Source: CBDCUC01 sp965222485 (GTDB taxonomy: Bacteria; Pseudomonadota; Alphaproteobacteria; Rhizobiales; Hyphomicrobiaceae). Taken from it: a stretch of 64,000 nucleotides of DNA. Position numbers and translations under genes: made by a program. Shown here piece by piece: positions 56,173-64,000 of this stretch (positions are counted from its first letter, which is position 1; every line of letters begins with the position of its first letter). Under the pieces are notes generated by a model. That model was given only the letters and a program-made list of their open reading frames with translations, was not told the DNA's origin and did no database searches. The stretch covers positions 248,001 through 312,000 of the forward strand of contig CBDCUC010000030.1 in NCBI GenBank assembly GCA_965222485.1, read 5' to 3'.

Positions 56173-57705
56173 ATGAAAGAAGTCATCGAGGAGCTGGAGA
56201 AGCGCCGCGCTGTAGCCCGTTTGGGTGGTGGGCAGAAGCGGATCGACGCGCAGCACGCGCGCGGGAAGCTGACTGCTCGGGAGCGGATCGAGCTCTTAAT
56301 GGATGAGGGCTCGTTCGAAGAGTTCGACATGTACGTGGAGCATCGGTGCAGCGACTTCGGCATGAGCGACACCAAGATCCCTGGTGACGGCGTTGTCACC
56401 GGCTGGGGGACGATCAACGGGCGTACCGTCTATATCTTTGCCAAGGACTTCACGGTGTTTGGCGGTTCGTTGTCGGATACGCATGCGCGCAAGATGACAA
56501 AGATTCAGGATATGGCGCTGAAAAACCGTGCGCCGATCATCGGGCTGTTCGATGCTGGTGGTGCACGTATCCAAGAAGGTGTCGATGCACTGGGCGGTTA
56601 TGGCGAGGTTTTCACGCGCAACGTTCTGGCGTCGGGGGTTATCCCGCAGATATCCGTGATTATGGGGCCATGTGCGGGAGGTGACGTCTATTCTCCGGCG
56701 ATGACCGATTTCATCTTTATGGTCCGGGACACCAGCTACATGTTCGTGACCGGTCCGGATGTGGTCAAGACGGTGACCAATGAGACTGTCACGGCGGAGG
56801 AACTTGGTGGCGCGAAGGTTCATACAAGTAAGTCCTCTATCGCCGACCGGGCTTATGAAAACGATGTCGAAGCGCTATTGCAGATGCGCAGGCTTATGGA
56901 CTTCCTGCCATCCAGTAACCTTTCGGGCGTACCGGAGATTCCCACCAAAGACCCAATGGATCGTGTTGAGCCTTCGCTCGACACGCTGATCCCTGATAAC
57001 CCGAACCAGCCTTACGACATCAAGGAGTTGATAGAGAAGGTCGTCGATGAAGGTGATTTCTTCGAGATACAGGACCAATTCGCCAAAAATATCGTCGTTG
57101 GATTTGCCCGCGTCGAAGGGCGTACCGTGGGGATTGTCGCCAACCAGCCGCTGGTGCTAGCAGGCGTTCTTGATTCAGATGCAAGCCGGAAGGCTGCGCG
57201 CTTCGTGCGGTTCTGCGATTGCTTCGAAGTGCCGATTTTGACGTTTGTGGACGTACCGGGCTTTTTGCCGGGCACCGCGCAGGAGTATGGCGGGCTGATC
57301 AAGCACGGCGCGAAACTCCTTTTTGCCTACACGGAAGCTACGGTGCCCAAGGTCACCGTGATTACACGCAAGGCTTATGGTGGTGCTTATGACGTGATGA
57401 GTTCCAAGCACATCCGAGGCGACGTCAATTATGCTTGGCCGACAGCCGAAATCGCTGTGATGGGGGCGAAGGGCGCCGCTGAGATCCTTTATCGGTCTGA
57501 GCTAGGTGACCCTGAGAAGATTGAAGCGCGCATCAAAGATTACGAGAAACGTTTTGCCAATCCCTTCGTCGCGGCAGAGCGGGGCTATATCGACGAAGTT
57601 ATCCTACCGCGCAATACGCGTATTCGTGTCGCCAGGGCCTTTAACATGTTGCGCAACAAGACCCTGGAAAACCCCTGGAAGAAGCACGATAATATTCCGC
57701 TGTAG
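56173..57705 (+). CDS. pccB: Propionyl-CoA carboxylase beta subunit
   Basis: Carboxyltransferase that moves CO2 from biotin to propionyl-CoA, giving methylmalonyl-CoA. The 510-residue length is usual. It has GTINGRTVYIFAKDFTVFGG, the oxyanion segment LFDAGGARIQEGVDALGGYG and the C-terminal half with FVDVPGFLPGTAQEYGG and GGAYDVMSSKHIRGDVNY. The partner biotin carboxylase subunit begins at 62535, on the same strand. Methylcrotonyl- or acetyl-CoA carboxylase are less likely given the PccB-type ends. Confidence 0.93.
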   Translation: MKEVIEELEKRRAVARLGGGQKRIDAQHARGKLTARERIELLMDEGSFEEFDMYVEHRCSDFGMSDTKIPGDGVVTGWGTINGRTVYIFAKDFTVFGGSLSDTHARKMTKIQDMALKNRAPIIGLFDAGGARIQEGVDALGGYGEVFTRNVLASGVIPQISVIMGPCAGGDVYSPAMTDFIFMVRDTSYMFVTGPDVVKTVTNETVTAEELGGAKVHTSKSSIADRAYENDVEALLQMRRLMDFLPSSNLSGVPEIPTKDPMDRVEPSLDTLIPDNPNQPYDIKELIEKVVDEGDFFEIQDQFAKNIVVGFARVEGRTVGIVANQPLVLAGVLDSDASRKAARFVRFCDCFEVPILTFVDVPGFLPGTAQEYGGLIKHGAKLLFAYTEATVPKVTVITRKAYGGAYDVMSSKHIRGDVNYAWPTAEIAVMGAKGAAEILYRSELGDPEKIEARIKDYEKRFANPFVAAERGYIDEVILPRNTRIRVARAFNMLRNKTLENPWKKHDNIPL

Positions 57706-57838
57706 GAATAGTTCGAACAGCGCTTCAGCTATGAGCACGTCAGAATAACGAGCGGATCCAAGTCACACGCCTTTGGCTTGCCTCACAGAAAGCAGCTGCT
57801 GGAATTGGTCCTGCCTGGCTTTTGGGGAGCTGCCCGGA

Positions 57839-58408
57839 ATGAACCTGTGGTTGCGACTGATCGGATATTTCCTAACGCTGTACTGGCGGCCGGGTATTGA
57901 TGTGCCTGACGAGACCTCTGTTGTGCGGTTCCGCGTTTGGCCGCACGACCTCGACACCAGCTTGCATCTCAATAACGGCCGATATCTGCAATTCATGGAT
58001 CAGGGACGGTTGGACCTGATCGTGTCGGGTGGCCTTTTGAAGGCGGCCTTGAAGCATCGTTGGACACCGATTGCTAGCGCCGTCCAGATACGATTTCGGC
58101 GAGAATTGTTGTTGTGGGAGAAACTGGAGTTGCGGTCCCGTATCCTTGGATGGCGGGACGAAGACGTTGTTATTGAGCAGGTGTTCGTACCTGTGACCGG
58201 CCCGCGTGCGGGGCACGTTGCTGCACGGGCGTTGTTTTCCGGCGGGCTATACGATCGAAAAGCAAAGGCGTTTGTGCCCGTCGCACGCATGATGCATGAA
58301 ATCGGTATTGACCGCCCTTCTCCAGAGTTGCCGCCAGAGGCGCAAGCGTTCTTAGAAAGCAATGCGCGGTTACGGGATGTTGACCGGCCGCAGCACGCTG
58401 TGGGCTAA
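57839..58408 (+). CDS. Thioesterase-like (hotdog fold, 4HBT_2) protein
   Basis: A 189-residue protein with an N-terminal hydrophobic stretch (residues 1-16) and a hotdog domain. The 4HBT_2-type motif is VWPHDLDTSLHLNNGRYLQF (34-53), with the family's Asp and His-x-Asn-Asn positions. It resembles the THEM6/YbgC-like group; the acyl-CoA substrate is unknown. ATG 57839 with GGGGAG upstream is preferred to a GTG-type extension to 57773. It follows pccB by 133 bases on the same strand. Confidence 0.82.
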   Translation: MNLWLRLIGYFLTLYWRPGIDVPDETSVVRFRVWPHDLDTSLHLNNGRYLQFMDQGRLDLIVSGGLLKAALKHRWTPIASAVQIRFRRELLLWEKLELRSRILGWRDEDVVIEQVFVPVTGPRAGHVAARALFSGGLYDRKAKAFVPVARMMHEIGIDRPSPELPPEAQAFLESNARLRDVDRPQHAVG

Positions 58409-58432
58409 GGTACCGCTATGGTGCAGTCACTT

Positions 58433-59041
58433 TCACGCTAGACCCAACTTTTCTGAGAACGGGTCCCACGTGGCGTCGCGGTGCCAGTCATATTCGGCCC
58501 AATTGGCGACCTCCTCGGCTTTTTCCCAGCCCAGTACGTGGGCAATGACCGCCAGACTCATGTCCATTCCTGCCGACACACCGGCCGATGTGAAGTATTT
58601 GCCGTCTTCAACCCATCGGGCGCGTTGAACCCACGTCACCGCGTCGCGCTGCTCTGCCACCCACTGAAAAGCCAGTTTGTTGGTGGTTGCGCGCCGGCCG
58701 TCCAATATGCCCGTGCGGGCGAGGAGTGCCGCACCGGTACAAACGCTCAAAGTCAGTTCGCTGTTTTTATCCGCGCGCTTAATCCACGACAGCGTTTCCT
58801 GATCGTCCACGAGCGTGCGCGTTCCGATACCACCAGGCACAAGGAGGATGTCAAAACCGATTGCAGTGGTGAAGGTCTCAGTTATTGCAACGGCTGGTCC
58901 TTGGCGGCTGGGGACGGGATCAGTTTTCTTGGCGATGAGGCTTATGGCGAATTCGTCGGGCAGAATGCCGAACAGTTCCAGCGGGCCAAAAAGGTCAAGA
59001 AGTTCAAACCCCGGGAAGGCAAGAGCCCCAATTTTCCTCAT
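58433..59041 (-). CDS. DJ-1/PfpI family protein (isonitrile hydratase-like)
   Basis: A 202-residue class I glutamine-amidotransferase-like protein. It starts KIGALAFPGFELLDLFGPLE, has the LLVPGGIGTR turn, and the nucleophile elbow SVCTGAALLA with Cys101. C-terminal segments YFTSAGVSAGMDMSLAV and AEYDWHRDATWDPF resemble the isonitrile hydratase/AraC-partner group. No DNA-binding domain is attached, so it is probably an enzyme or a stress protein rather than a regulator. It is convergent with the thioesterase gene. Confidence 0.87.
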   Translation of the reverse strand: MRKIGALAFPGFELLDLFGPLELFGILPDEFAISLIAKKTDPVPSRQGPAVAITETFTTAIGFDILLVPGGIGTRTLVDDQETLSWIKRADKNSELTLSVCTGAALLARTGILDGRRATTNKLAFQWVAEQRDAVTWVQRARWVEDGKYFTSAGVSAGMDMSLAVIAHVLGWEKAEEVANWAEYDWHRDATWDPFSEKLGLA

Positions 59042-59208
59042 GTGAGTCCCCTGACCTTTCTTAGCTCTACGGCGGTCCCGCCCAAAATGAACAATTGCTG
59101 CAATGGCCGTTCAGATTGCGTTCAAAGCGACCGCTCTAGTTTTCATCCCCAGCCGACAAGATTACCAGGGCATCTGACTGCCCCATGATCATCTGGGAGT
59201 TGAACGAC

Positions 59209-59556
59209 ATGATCAAGACCACCGTGCTTTCTATCGCCGCCGCTGCTGTTATCGCTTCGACGACCGGAGCGTTTGCCCATTCGACGGCTGGCGTCGAACG
59301 CCGGATCGACAGGCAGGCAGAGCGCATTGAAGCTGGACGCCAGCGTGGCGATCTCACGTTTCGCGAGGGGCGCCAACTACGCCGTGAGCTGCGCCGTGTT
59401 CGCAGGGAACTACGATGGGCCAAGGAGGACGGTGTTGTCACTGGCCGCGAAGTGAGGGCTATCCGGAACATGTTGAACGATACGTCGCGCATGATTTATG
59501 CCGAGCGGCACGACACGCAGCGGCGCTGGCGATTTCTGCCTCGGGTCGGCCGTTAA
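59209..59556 (+). CDS. Small secreted helical Arg-rich protein
   Basis: A 115-residue protein with a signal peptide (residues 1-22, ending AFA-H). The mature part is highly charged and alpha-helical, with two related turns: RQRGDLTFREGRQLRRELRR and AKEDGVVTGREVRAIRNML. Each has the pattern of an acidic/glycine turn, a T-x-R-E and a helix. No known catalytic motif is seen. ATG 59209 has GGGAG about 9 bases upstream. It ends about 95 bases before an intrinsic terminator, so it is probably a single-gene unit. Function unknown. Confidence 0.78.
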   Translation: MIKTTVLSIAAAAVIASTTGAFAHSTAGVERRIDRQAERIEAGRQRGDLTFREGRQLRRELRRVRRELRWAKEDGVVTGREVRAIRNMLNDTSRMIYAERHDTQRRWRFLPRVGR

Positions 59557-59649
59557 GGCCAGACGCGTTGCGAGGATTGCCTCGCTGTTCGGCCACGCGC
59601 GAGATTGTGGCGGCTTCGCGGGTCTACGACTGAATGGCGAGATTGCAGG

Positions 59650-59683
59650 AACCGGCCCTCTTCAACGAAGAGGGCCGGTTTTT
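59650..59683 (+). terminator. Rho-independent terminator
   Basis: A perfect 13-base-pair stem (AACCGGCCCTCTT and its complement) with the loop CAACG, followed by a short TTT run. It ends the transcript of the small secreted protein gene. Confidence 0.8.
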
Positions 59684-59770
59684 GTCCCTTGGTGGGTCTG
59701 GAATTAGGGGATTGGTAAGACGTCTGCAGCTAGGTTGTGGCGCAGTGTGCAAGTGTGACCGGAGTGTGCC

Positions 59771-60781
59771 ATGAGCGGCCTGAATGCAACCGCAGCCCAG
59801 CAGATTATCAAGCGCGGCAGTATCAAGGATGAAGACGTCCTGGCTTGGCGGCGCGCATTCTACGATGACGGGGTGATTTCGCCTGAAGAGGCTGAAACGC
59901 TGTTTGCCATTCATAAGGCTGCGCCAGTTCAAGATCCATCCTGGGCAGAATTTTTCGTCGAGGCGATCACCGATTTCCTGGTTCGCCAGGCCGAGCCGGA
60001 AGGCTATGTCACAGATGAGAACGCCCGTTGGCTGATCGACCAGGTTGGCAAGAATGGCCGGGTTGAAAGCAAGACTGAGATTGAGCTCTTGGTCAATGTT
60101 CTGGATTGTTCGCGTTGGTCGCCGGTAAGCCTTGCCAAGTTTGCCCTTGGTCAAATTCGGGATGCCGTTGTTCTCGGTGACGGGCCATTGCGCAGCGGGG
60201 CGAGCGATGCGTCGAAAGGAACTATTCTGGACAGCGAAGTGGAGCTTTTGCGCCGCGTCATCTATGCATTCGGCGGTGATGGGAATATCGCGGTGACGAA
60301 GCCCGAAGCTGAGGTGTTATTTGAGATCAACGATGCCGTTTCGGAGTCCGGTCTCAACGAAGCGTGGACGGAGCTTTTCGTCAAGGCGATTGCCAATGTT
60401 GTCATGGCATCGTCCTTCTATACACCGCCGTCGCGTGAAGAAGCATTGCGCTCTGATGCCTGGGTTGAATCACGCGGTGAGTTGTCGCCGACCGGTCTTG
60501 TCGGTGCTATCGTTTCAAGCGGCCTCAGTGGCATTTTTTCCGCCTATCGGCAGCAGACGCCAGAAGAGCGAGCGCTGGCTCGCCTGGAGCGGCAGAGGCT
60601 CGAGATCATCACCAATGAGCAGATTGATGCGGATGAGGCCGATTGGCTTGTCGAACGGATGGAGCGGGACGGGGCGTTAAGTCCGGCCGAAGATGCGTTG
60701 CTCGCCTTTTTAAGCGCGGAACACGCGGAGCTGCATCCCTCGCTACAGGGGCTCGTCGACCGTCACGGAATGGCTGCCTGA
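59771..60781 (+). CDS. Internally duplicated acidic protein of unknown function
   Basis: A 336-residue soluble protein without signal peptide or membrane helix. Two copies of one module can be aligned by eye. Module 1 (about 18-112) contains DDGVISPEEAETLFAIHKA, WAEFFVEAITDFL, then TDENARWLIDQVGKNGRVES. Module 2 (about 151-316) contains DGNIAVTKPEAEVLFEINDA, WTELFVKAIANVV, then DADEADWLVERMERDGALSP, with an insert of about 55 residues (218-275). The helix-turn pattern resembles TerB-like folds, but that is a guess. It has its own gap after the upstream terminator and precedes the TAXI gene by 163 bases. I know no function for it. Confidence 0.8.
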   Translation: MSGLNATAAQQIIKRGSIKDEDVLAWRRAFYDDGVISPEEAETLFAIHKAAPVQDPSWAEFFVEAITDFLVRQAEPEGYVTDENARWLIDQVGKNGRVESKTEIELLVNVLDCSRWSPVSLAKFALGQIRDAVVLGDGPLRSGASDASKGTILDSEVELLRRVIYAFGGDGNIAVTKPEAEVLFEINDAVSESGLNEAWTELFVKAIANVVMASSFYTPPSREEALRSDAWVESRGELSPTGLVGAIVSSGLSGIFSAYRQQTPEERALARLERQRLEIITNEQIDADEADWLVERMERDGALSPAEDALLAFLSAEHAELHPSLQGLVDRHGMAA

Positions 60782-60944
60782 TGCTGGCCCGCACAGGGCC
60801 TTAGCCAAAACTCGCCGGTTCATTAAATTAGGGCTTCAGGTTCGCGCCAAAGTCTGCTCGTATCCCCTTTATGTGCCCGATGTTGCGTCCGTTTCAGCGC
60901 GGGCTCGGCGAGGTTCATAGTGTCTGCGAGGGGATGACGCTGCG

Positions 60945-62255
60945 ATGATTTTCAGCAAGGTAGGTGTGCAGACGCGGGAAACGCTACTTGTGGCGGGGCC
61001 TGCGCTGATCATTCTTGTGGCCGCATTTTGGTTTGCCTTGCAGTTCGTTGAGCCTGCACCGCCCAAAATCGTCAAGATGACATCAGGCAGCGAGACGGGT
61101 GCATACTACAAGTTCGGCCGTGACTATGCGCAAGAACTTGCTCAGTCGGGCATAACGCTCGATGTGATGACGTCGGCGGGCTCCATCGAAAACAAGAAAC
61201 GGTTGCTGGATGAGAAATCCGATTTCCAGGTCGGTCTGATGCAGGGCGGGCTGGGAGACGACCGGTCACGCAAAGAGCTCGTTTCATTAGGGCGTGTATT
61301 TCTGGAGCCATTGTGGGTCTTCTACCGCGGTACGCAGGAAATCAACCAACTCGTTCAACTTACAGGCCAGCGGATTGCGGTTGGTAAGTTGGGTAGTGGG
61401 ACGCGGCTGTTGGCGGAAGCGTTGTTGCAGAAAAATGGCGTTAACTCGAGCACGGCTACATATGTGGAGTTGGGGGGAAGCGGTGCGGTTTCCGCGTTGT
61501 CAAAGGGTGAAGTTGATGCCGCATTTCTGACACTGGCGCCGGAAGCTGAAGACGTGCAGACACTGTTACGTATGGACGGTGTGCGGCTCATGAATTTTAT
61601 GCGCGGTGAAGCCTATACGCGTCTTTTTCCATATCTGTCTGTCGTTACCTTGCCGCGCGGTGCGATCGATATGGTGCGCGATCTGCCCCCGTCAGATGTG
61701 ACCCTCGTAGCGCCGAAAGCCGCGCTTGTGGCGCGGAGGGATTTGCATCCCGCCTTAGCCGGAATTCTGGTCCAAGCAGCGCAAGAGGTGCATGGCGGTG
61801 GTGGAATGTTCAATAGGATTGGTGAGTTTCCCAAACCGATTGATCCGGAGTACGAGCTGTCGTCAGATGCAAAACGCATGTACAGTTCCGGCCCGCCGTT
61901 TCTCAGGCGCTTCCTGCCGTTTTGGCTGGCGACCTTCCTGGAGCGCATGTTCGTCATGGTTGTACCGATTGCGACCATCATGCTGCCGCTCTTCAAAATC
62001 GTGCCGATGGTCTACGAGTGGCGCATCCGCAGTCGAATTATGCACTGGTATGCGCAGCTAAAGACGTTGGAGAAGGATATGGCTGCGGATGGGGCGGGTG
62101 AGCGCCATCAGGAGCATGTCAGCGAAATTCAGCGTATCGATGAGGCCGTGGGGCTGATCCCTGTGCCGTTACACTACTCCGACCGCTTTTATGAGCTCAA
62201 AGCTGCCGTCGACCTCGTGCGCCAGAGGATACTTGGCCGCGTGCGCCCGGTCTAA
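60945..62255 (+). CDS. TAXI-family TRAP-type solute-binding protein with two membrane anchors
   Basis: A 436-residue protein. It has an N-terminal membrane helix (about 14-34) and a periplasmic TAXI ligand-binding domain with SGSETGAYYKFGRDYAQEL. Further TAXI-type segments are VMTSAGSIENKKRLLDEKSD, and GKLGSGTRLLAEALL with VELGGSGAVSALSKGEVDAA. A C-terminal membrane segment (about 325-350, MFVMVVPIATIMLPLFKIVP) leads into an 80-residue charged cytoplasmic tail. Typical TAXI proteins are free in the periplasm and work with a fused TRAP permease. No permease gene is adjacent. A sensing or tethered-binding role is possible. Confidence 0.85.
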   Translation: MIFSKVGVQTRETLLVAGPALIILVAAFWFALQFVEPAPPKIVKMTSGSETGAYYKFGRDYAQELAQSGITLDVMTSAGSIENKKRLLDEKSDFQVGLMQGGLGDDRSRKELVSLGRVFLEPLWVFYRGTQEINQLVQLTGQRIAVGKLGSGTRLLAEALLQKNGVNSSTATYVELGGSGAVSALSKGEVDAAFLTLAPEAEDVQTLLRMDGVRLMNFMRGEAYTRLFPYLSVVTLPRGAIDMVRDLPPSDVTLVAPKAALVARRDLHPALAGILVQAAQEVHGGGGMFNRIGEFPKPIDPEYELSSDAKRMYSSGPPFLRRFLPFWLATFLERMFVMVVPIATIMLPLFKIVPMVYEWRIRSRIMHWYAQLKTLEKDMAADGAGERHQEHVSEIQRIDEAVGLIPVPLHYSDRFYELKAAVDLVRQRILGRVRPV

Positions 62256-62534
62256 GCCATGCGGCGACTTCCCTACTGGTGGGGGCCCTGAGCTAGGGGT
62301 TGTGACGTGCGTGCAGGGGCAATTCGGGACGGGGAAGTCTTGGCGGTGCAAGCCAACGGCCGATCGTGCAACTTCGAGCACGTTTTTGTCGCCTAATCAG
62401 TGTTTTGCCCGTGGACGCAGATGATGGTCAATAGTATTTATCTGCGCTGGTTTACCTCCGGCCGAGCAGCGGCTAGAACACGCCACCTGACCCATCTTCT
62501 GTCCAGATTTGCCAACACGGGACGCCAGCACGCA

Positions 62535-64000
62535 ATGTTCAAGAAAATCCTGATAGCCAACCGTGGCGAGATCGCTTGTCGCGTCATCAAGACTGCGCGC
62601 AAAATGGGAATTGCGACGGTTGCCGTCTATTCGGACGCGGACCGTGATGCACTGCATGTCGAGATGGCCGACGAAGCGGTGCATATCGGTCCTGCGGCGG
62701 CGGCGGAGTCCTATCTTGTTATTGAGAAGATTATCGATGCCTGCAAGCAGACTGGCGCGGAAGCCGTGCATCCCGGTTATGGTTTTCTGTCTGAGCGCGA
62801 GGAGTTTCCCGTTGCGCTGAAGAAAGAGGGCATTGTCTTTATCGGGCCGAACCCGAAGGCCATTGCCGCGATGGGTGACAAGATTGAATCGAAGAAGGCC
62901 GCGGCAGCAGCGAAGGTGTCGACAGTCCCCGGCCATATCGGCGAAATCGCGGATGCGCGTGAAGCGGTAAAGATCTCCAAGCAAATCGGTTTCCCGGTGA
63001 TGATCAAGGCATCGGCAGGTGGCGGCGGTAAGGGCATGCGCATTGCATGGAGCGAAAAGGAGGCTGAAGAAGGTTTTGAGTTGGCCCGCTCTGAAGCGAA
63101 GTCGAGCTTTGGTGACGATCGTATCTTCATAGAAAAGTTCATCGAGAACCCACGGCATATCGAAATCCAAGTGCTTGGTGACAAGCATGGCAATGTCATC
63201 TATCTGGGCGAGCGCGAATGCTCCATCCAGCGGCGCAACCAGAAAGTGATTGAGGAGGCGCCCTCACCCTTGCTCGACGAAGCCACGCGGAAGGCCATGG
63301 GCGAACAGTCCGTAGCCTTGGCGAAGGCGGTCGACTACGATTCGGCAGGAACGGTCGAGTTTGTCGCGGGCCAGGACAAAAGCTTTTACTTCCTGGAAAT
63401 GAATACGCGGCTGCAGGTGGAGCATCCCGTTACAGAGCTTGTGACGGGGATCGATCTGGTAGAGCAGATGATCCGTGTGGCTGCGGGTGAAAAGCTCGCC
63501 ATCAAACAATCGGACGTGAAATTGAACGGATGGGCGGTGGAATCGCGCATTTATGCGGAAGACCCCTACCGCAATTTCCTGCCTTCGATCGGCCGGCTTA
63601 CGAAATACCGGCCGCCTGAAGAGGGGACCGAGGCAGGGCTTACCGTGCGCAACGACACCGGCGTTTTTGAAGGTGGCGAGATTTCGATGTTCTACGATCC
63701 GATGATCGCGAAACTCGTAACGCATGCGCCAACACGTGAGGCGGCTGTGGATCTGCAGGCGGATGCACTCGATGCGTTCTACATCGATGGCATTCAGCAC
63801 AACATTCCCTTCCTGTCGGCCTTGATGCAGGATGAAAAGTGGAAATCGGGAAAGCTTTCTACCGGCTTTATTGCCGAGACTTATCCGGACGGGTTCCAGT
63901 CGTTTGCGCCGGCTGGTGATATTCTCAAAGTTATGGCGAGCGTCGCTTCCGCTATTGACCATCTTGCCAATGACCGAAGGCGTGCGATTACCGATCAAAT
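62535..64000 (+). CDS. pccA: Propionyl-CoA carboxylase alpha subunit, 3'-truncated by the window edge
   Basis: Biotin carboxylase subunit, open to the right edge (about 488 codons visible). It starts MFKKILIANRGEIACRVIKT and has HPGYGFLSE, the ATP-grasp loop KASAGGGGKGMRI, GERECSIQRRNQKVIEE-type residues and FLEMNTRLQVEHPVTE. The biotin carboxyl carrier end is outside the window. pccB at 56173 suggests propionyl-CoA as substrate, although acetyl- or methylcrotonyl-CoA carboxylase subunits look similar in this half. The 279 bases upstream hold no gene. Confidence 0.9.
   Translation, partial: MFKKILIANRGEIACRVIKTARKMGIATVAVYSDADRDALHVEMADEAVHIGPAAAAESYLVIEKIIDACKQTGAEAVHPGYGFLSEREEFPVALKKEGIVFIGPNPKAIAAMGDKIESKKAAAAAKVSTVPGHIGEIADAREAVKISKQIGFPVMIKASAGGGGKGMRIAWSEKEAEEGFELARSEAKSSFGDDRIFIEKFIENPRHIEIQVLGDKHGNVIYLGERECSIQRRNQKVIEEAPSPLLDEATRKAMGEQSVALAKAVDYDSAGTVEFVAGQDKSFYFLEMNTRLQVEHPVTELVTGIDLVEQMIRVAAGEKLAIKQSDVKLNGWAVESRIYAEDPYRNFLPSIGRLTKYRPPEEGTEAGLTVRNDTGVFEGGEISMFYDPMIAKLVTHAPTREAAVDLQADALDAFYIDGIQHNIPFLSALMQDEKWKSGKLSTGFIAETYPDGFQSFAPAGDILKVMASVASAIDHLANDRRRAITDQ

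Noticed and set aside
60934..60948. Five-codon frame (MTLR, stop) overlapping the TAXI gene start by ATGA
   Set aside because: It touches the GAGGGG ribosome site with no spacing, so the site more likely serves ATG 60945. Too short to separate from chance.

Overview
The window comes from an alphaproteobacterium, most likely of the order Hyphomicrobiales (Rhizobiales). The evidence is the rplKAJL-rpoBC-rpsL-rpsG-fusA-tuf-S10-spc-alpha block with adk after secY and no rpmJ, the ATP12-type F1 assembly chaperone, the cysG-DUF2849-cysI-DUF934-cysH-cysD-cysN sulfate cluster, and the frequent ATGA or TAATG gene overlaps. Family and genus cannot be fixed from sequence reading alone. Almost every gene is typical chromosomal core. 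No integrase, transposase, phage gene or CRISPR array was seen.

Layout. (1) 1-7363: assimilatory sulfate reduction on the plus strand. It runs from a 5'-truncated siroheme methyltransferase through sulfite reductase, APS/PAPS reductase and the two ATP sulfurylase subunits to a TauE/SafE-type exporter. (2) 7481-10950, minus strand: envelope genes, namely an L,D-transpeptidase, a 38-residue membrane peptide and a patatin-like lipoprotein. (3) 11184-15871: tRNA-Thr, a secreted Tyr/Arg/His-rich protein, rlmB, tRNA-Tyr, tRNA-Gly, the first tuf gene, ybjQ and tRNA-Trp. (4) 15975-48619: about 33 kb of transcription and translation genes, including secE-nusG, rplKAJL, rpoBC, the str operon with a second identical tuf, S10-spc with secY and adk, and the alpha operon. 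It contains several leader hairpins and ends in a clear terminator. (5) 48938-55933: a DegP-type protease, rarA, a Tae4-like amidase with a two-helix membrane protein, crcB, rluC, a HAD phosphatase and the ATP12 chaperone. (6) 56173-64000: pccB, a thioesterase-like protein, a PfpI-like protein, a small secreted helical protein, a protein built from an internal duplication, a double-anchored TAXI protein and the start of pccA.

How the genes work together. The cys genes take sulfate to adenylyl sulfate, then sulfite, then sulfide, with siroheme made for the sulfite reductase. The central block makes ribosomal proteins, RNA polymerase core, elongation factors, the Sec channel and adenylate kinase. 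pccA and pccB make the two halves of propionyl-CoA carboxylase, although about 4.8 kb of other genes lies between them.

The most unusual item is the Tae4-like amidase (52037-52585). It is a peptidoglycan-hydrolase-type T6SS effector homologue with an adjacent small membrane protein, sitting alone among housekeeping genes. Other points worth a second look are the 38-residue membrane peptide, the orphan TAXI protein, the internally duplicated 336-residue protein, an inverted repeat inside a candidate degP promoter, and the two tuf genes whose identity starts and stops exactly at the reading frame.
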